From positions 1-15,107 of the forward strand of contig JAESUJ010000063.1 of the NCBI GenBank assembly GCA_016763165.1: DNA of 15,107 bases. The letters are read 5' to 3'. Of the stretch, positions 13,927 through 15,107 are shown piece by piece. Source of the stretch: Candidatus Babeliales bacterium. GTDB lineage: Bacteria > Babelota > Babeliae > Babelales > CAZZPM01. The position numbers and the translations under genes are program-made. Positions within the stretch are counted from its first letter, which is position 1. Every line of letters begins with the position of its first letter. The notes under the pieces are model-generated. The model searched no databases and had not been told where the DNA came from. It worked only from the letters and a program-made list of their open reading frames with translations.

Positions 13927-14679
13927 CTATAGTTTTGATTCTTGTTCTCTCAGCCAGATACATGATTCAAGAAATTCACCACTAAAAGGAAAAGCATATT
14001 CTATCGCCATTTTTCCTTTTGAATCTATCGCTTTGATATCAAAGTTTATATCTTTATTATTCTTAATAAAAGTAATAAAAGACTTGTTTTTTGTATAACA
14101 TGCATGATGCAAAGAAGTTCTCTGCTTATTATCACAAATATTAAAATCAACATGATATTTTTTTAAAAGCGAAAAAATATCATGTTTTACATTACATTGC
14201 ACTAACATATGAAGTACTGTCTGCCCGCTGTTATTTTTCTCATTAACTAACAATGGATATTTCACTAATATTTTTTCAAAAATATCAGAAAGCCCCTGAT
14301 ACTGCTTGTCATTATATCCATAATCATTCATAGCCTCTACATAAGAACGGGCTGCGTAATATAAAGGAGTTTCACCATGTTTATTTTTCCATTCGATTTT
14401 ACTTTCACCATCATATTTATTGAGCAATTCTTCAACATCATTTACGCGTAAACGACCTGAAGCGTAATGCAGTAAAGTTGATTCACTTGTTGGACTTCGT
14501 GCTGAACAAGAATCTCTTGGTGAAAGTTGTTGAAGGAATGAAGAGGCACTACTATAATTACCACGTTTATACGCTTCTATACATTTATTTGCTACTGGAA
14601 TTGCTATCGGTAAACTTGCTGCAGTCATAAAAAAAGTACTTATAAAACAACCTGCTGTCAAAATAAAATGTTTTCTCAT
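13927..14679 (-). CDS. Secreted ankyrin-repeat protein
   Basis: The start MRKHFILTAGCFISTFFMTAA is a Sec signal peptide with a likely cut near residue 20-22. Ankyrin-type repeats follow: STLLHYASGRLRVNDVEELL (67-86), HGETPLYYAARSYV with an insertion before its second helix (101-140), SGQTVLHMLVQCNVKHDIFS (151-170), QRTSLHHACYTKNKSFITF (186-204) and a degenerate KGKMAIEYAF (221-230). Ankyrin repeats bind other proteins. Joined to a signal peptide in a presumed host-associated bacterium they suggest an envelope or host-directed binding protein; target unknown. Three in-frame ATGs lie close together (14691, 14685, 14679); GAGG is 6 bases before the last, which I choose. Four Cys residues are in the mature part. 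Confidence 0.85.
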   Translation of the reverse strand: MRKHFILTAGCFISTFFMTAASLPIAIPVANKCIEAYKRGNYSSASSFLQQLSPRDSCSARSPTSESTLLHYASGRLRVNDVEELLNKYDGESKIEWKNKHGETPLYYAARSYVEAMNDYGYNDKQYQGLSDIFEKILVKYPLLVNEKNNSGQTVLHMLVQCNVKHDIFSLLKKYHVDFNICDNKQRTSLHHACYTKNKSFITFIKNNKDINFDIKAIDSKGKMAIEYAFPFSGEFLESCIWLREQESKL

Positions 14680-14685
14680 CGTCAT

Positions 14686-14689
14686 CCTC
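14686..14689 (-). promoter_or_regulatory. Ribosome-binding site that decides the ankyrin gene start
   Basis: GAGG overlaps the first of three in-frame ATGs and stands 6 bases before the third (14677-14679). The first ATG has no Shine-Dalgarno sequence upstream. Confidence 0.65.
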
Positions 14690-14719
14690 ATAAAAATATA
14701 TGTTAATCAAACTAGACAT

Positions 14720-14747
14720 ATAGTATCATTTCCATGACAATATTCAA
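14720..14747 (-). promoter_or_regulatory. Candidate promoter of the ankyrin gene
   Basis: On the minus strand TTGAAT (14742-14747) and TACTAT (14720-14725) are 16 bases apart, with TGA directly before the -10 box (extended -10). Transcription would begin about 35 bases before the start codon. Confidence 0.35.
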
Positions 14748-14762
14748 TGAAAAAAGTTACAA

Positions 14763-14794
14763 AAAAAAGAGGACACAGATGCGTCCTCTTTTTT
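14763..14794 (-). terminator. Intrinsic terminator of groEL
   Basis: GAGGAC (14769-14774) pairs with GTCCTC (14783-14788), extended by six A-T pairs to a 12-bp stem over an 8-base loop. On the minus strand a T-run follows, directly after the groEL stop 26 bases upstream. It can also serve the opposite strand. Confidence 0.88.
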
Positions 14795-14819
14795 AATAGT
14801 TTTGTGTGAGAAAAATGGA

Positions 14820-15107
14820 TTAGTACATTCCACCCATTCCGCCCATGCCACCCATACCACCACCCATGTGATCATGGCCACCAGCAACTGCTGGTTTTTC
14901 TTCTGGGATTTCAGCGATCATTGCTTCAGTTGTCAACAACAGCCCAGCAATCGATGCTGCATTTTGCAATGCGGATCGAGTTACTTTAGCAGGATCAACA
15001 ACACCAGCTTTAATCAAATCAACATAGATTTCATTTTTTGCATCGAAACCATTGCTGCCTTTTAAATGTTTAATTTTATCAACAACAACTGATGCATCAA
15101 GCCCAGC
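14820..15107 (-). CDS. groEL: Chaperonin GroEL, C-terminal 95 residues (partial)
   Basis: GroEL forms the double-ring chaperonin that folds proteins with GroES. The visible part begins AGLDASVVVDKI, continues through GFDAKNEIYVDLIKAGVVDP, then KVTRSALQNAASIAGLLLTT and EAMIAEIPEEK, all standard for the equatorial domain. It ends in the flexible GGM-repeat tail, here with an extra His-Asp-His before it and a final Met-Tyr. The gene continues beyond the right edge, so its promoter and any groES are not visible. A strong terminator follows. Confidence 0.98.
   Translation of the reverse strand, partial: AGLDASVVVDKIKHLKGSNGFDAKNEIYVDLIKAGVVDPAKVTRSALQNAASIAGLLLTTEAMIAEIPEEKPAVAGGHDHMGGGMGGMGGMGGMY

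Noticed and set aside
1..15107. Mobile element, phage or defence system
   Set aside because: No transposase, integrase, terminal repeats, toxin-antitoxin pair or nuclease-effector gene was found; the only nuclease is the repair enzyme Nfo.

Overview
The window is AT-rich, gene-dense bacterial DNA. It combines ordinary housekeeping genes (miaB, argS, lepA, htpX, a phosphohexomutase, nfo, the end of groEL) with several exported proteins of no recognised family and one exported ankyrin-repeat protein. Low G+C, many lysine-rich secreted proteins of unknown function, an ankyrin protein and an HspR-type regulator suggest a host-associated Gram-negative bacterium with a reduced genome. Candidatus Dependentiae (TM6) is my best guess. 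This rests on gene content and style alone, since no 16S or database comparison was possible.

Layout. (1) 1-1038, minus strand: an exported coiled-coil protein whose frame appears broken near position 140; the 3' part continues off the window in another frame. (2) 1295-2990, minus strand: miaB followed by tRNA-Cys(GCA) and tRNA-Leu(UAA), both expected substrates of MiaB. (3) 3260-8440, plus strand: a compact run argS - feoA-like - lepA - hspR-like - htpX with gaps of 3, 5, 13 and 51 bases, probably one transcription unit driven from the miaB/argS divergent region. (4) 8457-9719, minus strand: an exported protein that seems to carry the same ~110-residue domain at both ends. (5) 9720-10081: a gene-free stretch with seven perfect 11-bp tandem repeats and a strong terminator. 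(6) 10082-10714, minus strand: a probable lipoprotein FKBP-type prolyl isomerase, divergent from (7) 10886-13148, plus strand: phosphomannomutase/phosphoglucomutase overlapping a TTG-started nfo (endonuclease IV). (8) 13145-14679, minus strand: a GNAT acetyltransferase with an N-terminal membrane anchor, then a secreted ankyrin-repeat protein. (9) 14820-15107, minus strand: the C-terminal 95 residues of GroEL with a clear terminator.

Functional themes are translation and tRNA maturation (MiaB, ArgS, LepA, two tRNAs), protein quality control (HspR-like regulator, HtpX, FKBP, GroEL), envelope sugar supply (phosphohexomutase), DNA repair (Nfo) and a set of secreted proteins that may act at the envelope or on a host. 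I found no CRISPR array, insertion sequence, integrase, phage gene or obvious defence system. The most interesting items are the helically phased 11-bp repeat array, the duplicated-domain exported protein, the apparently outward-facing acetyltransferase, the miaB-tRNA clustering and the frameshifted exported gene.
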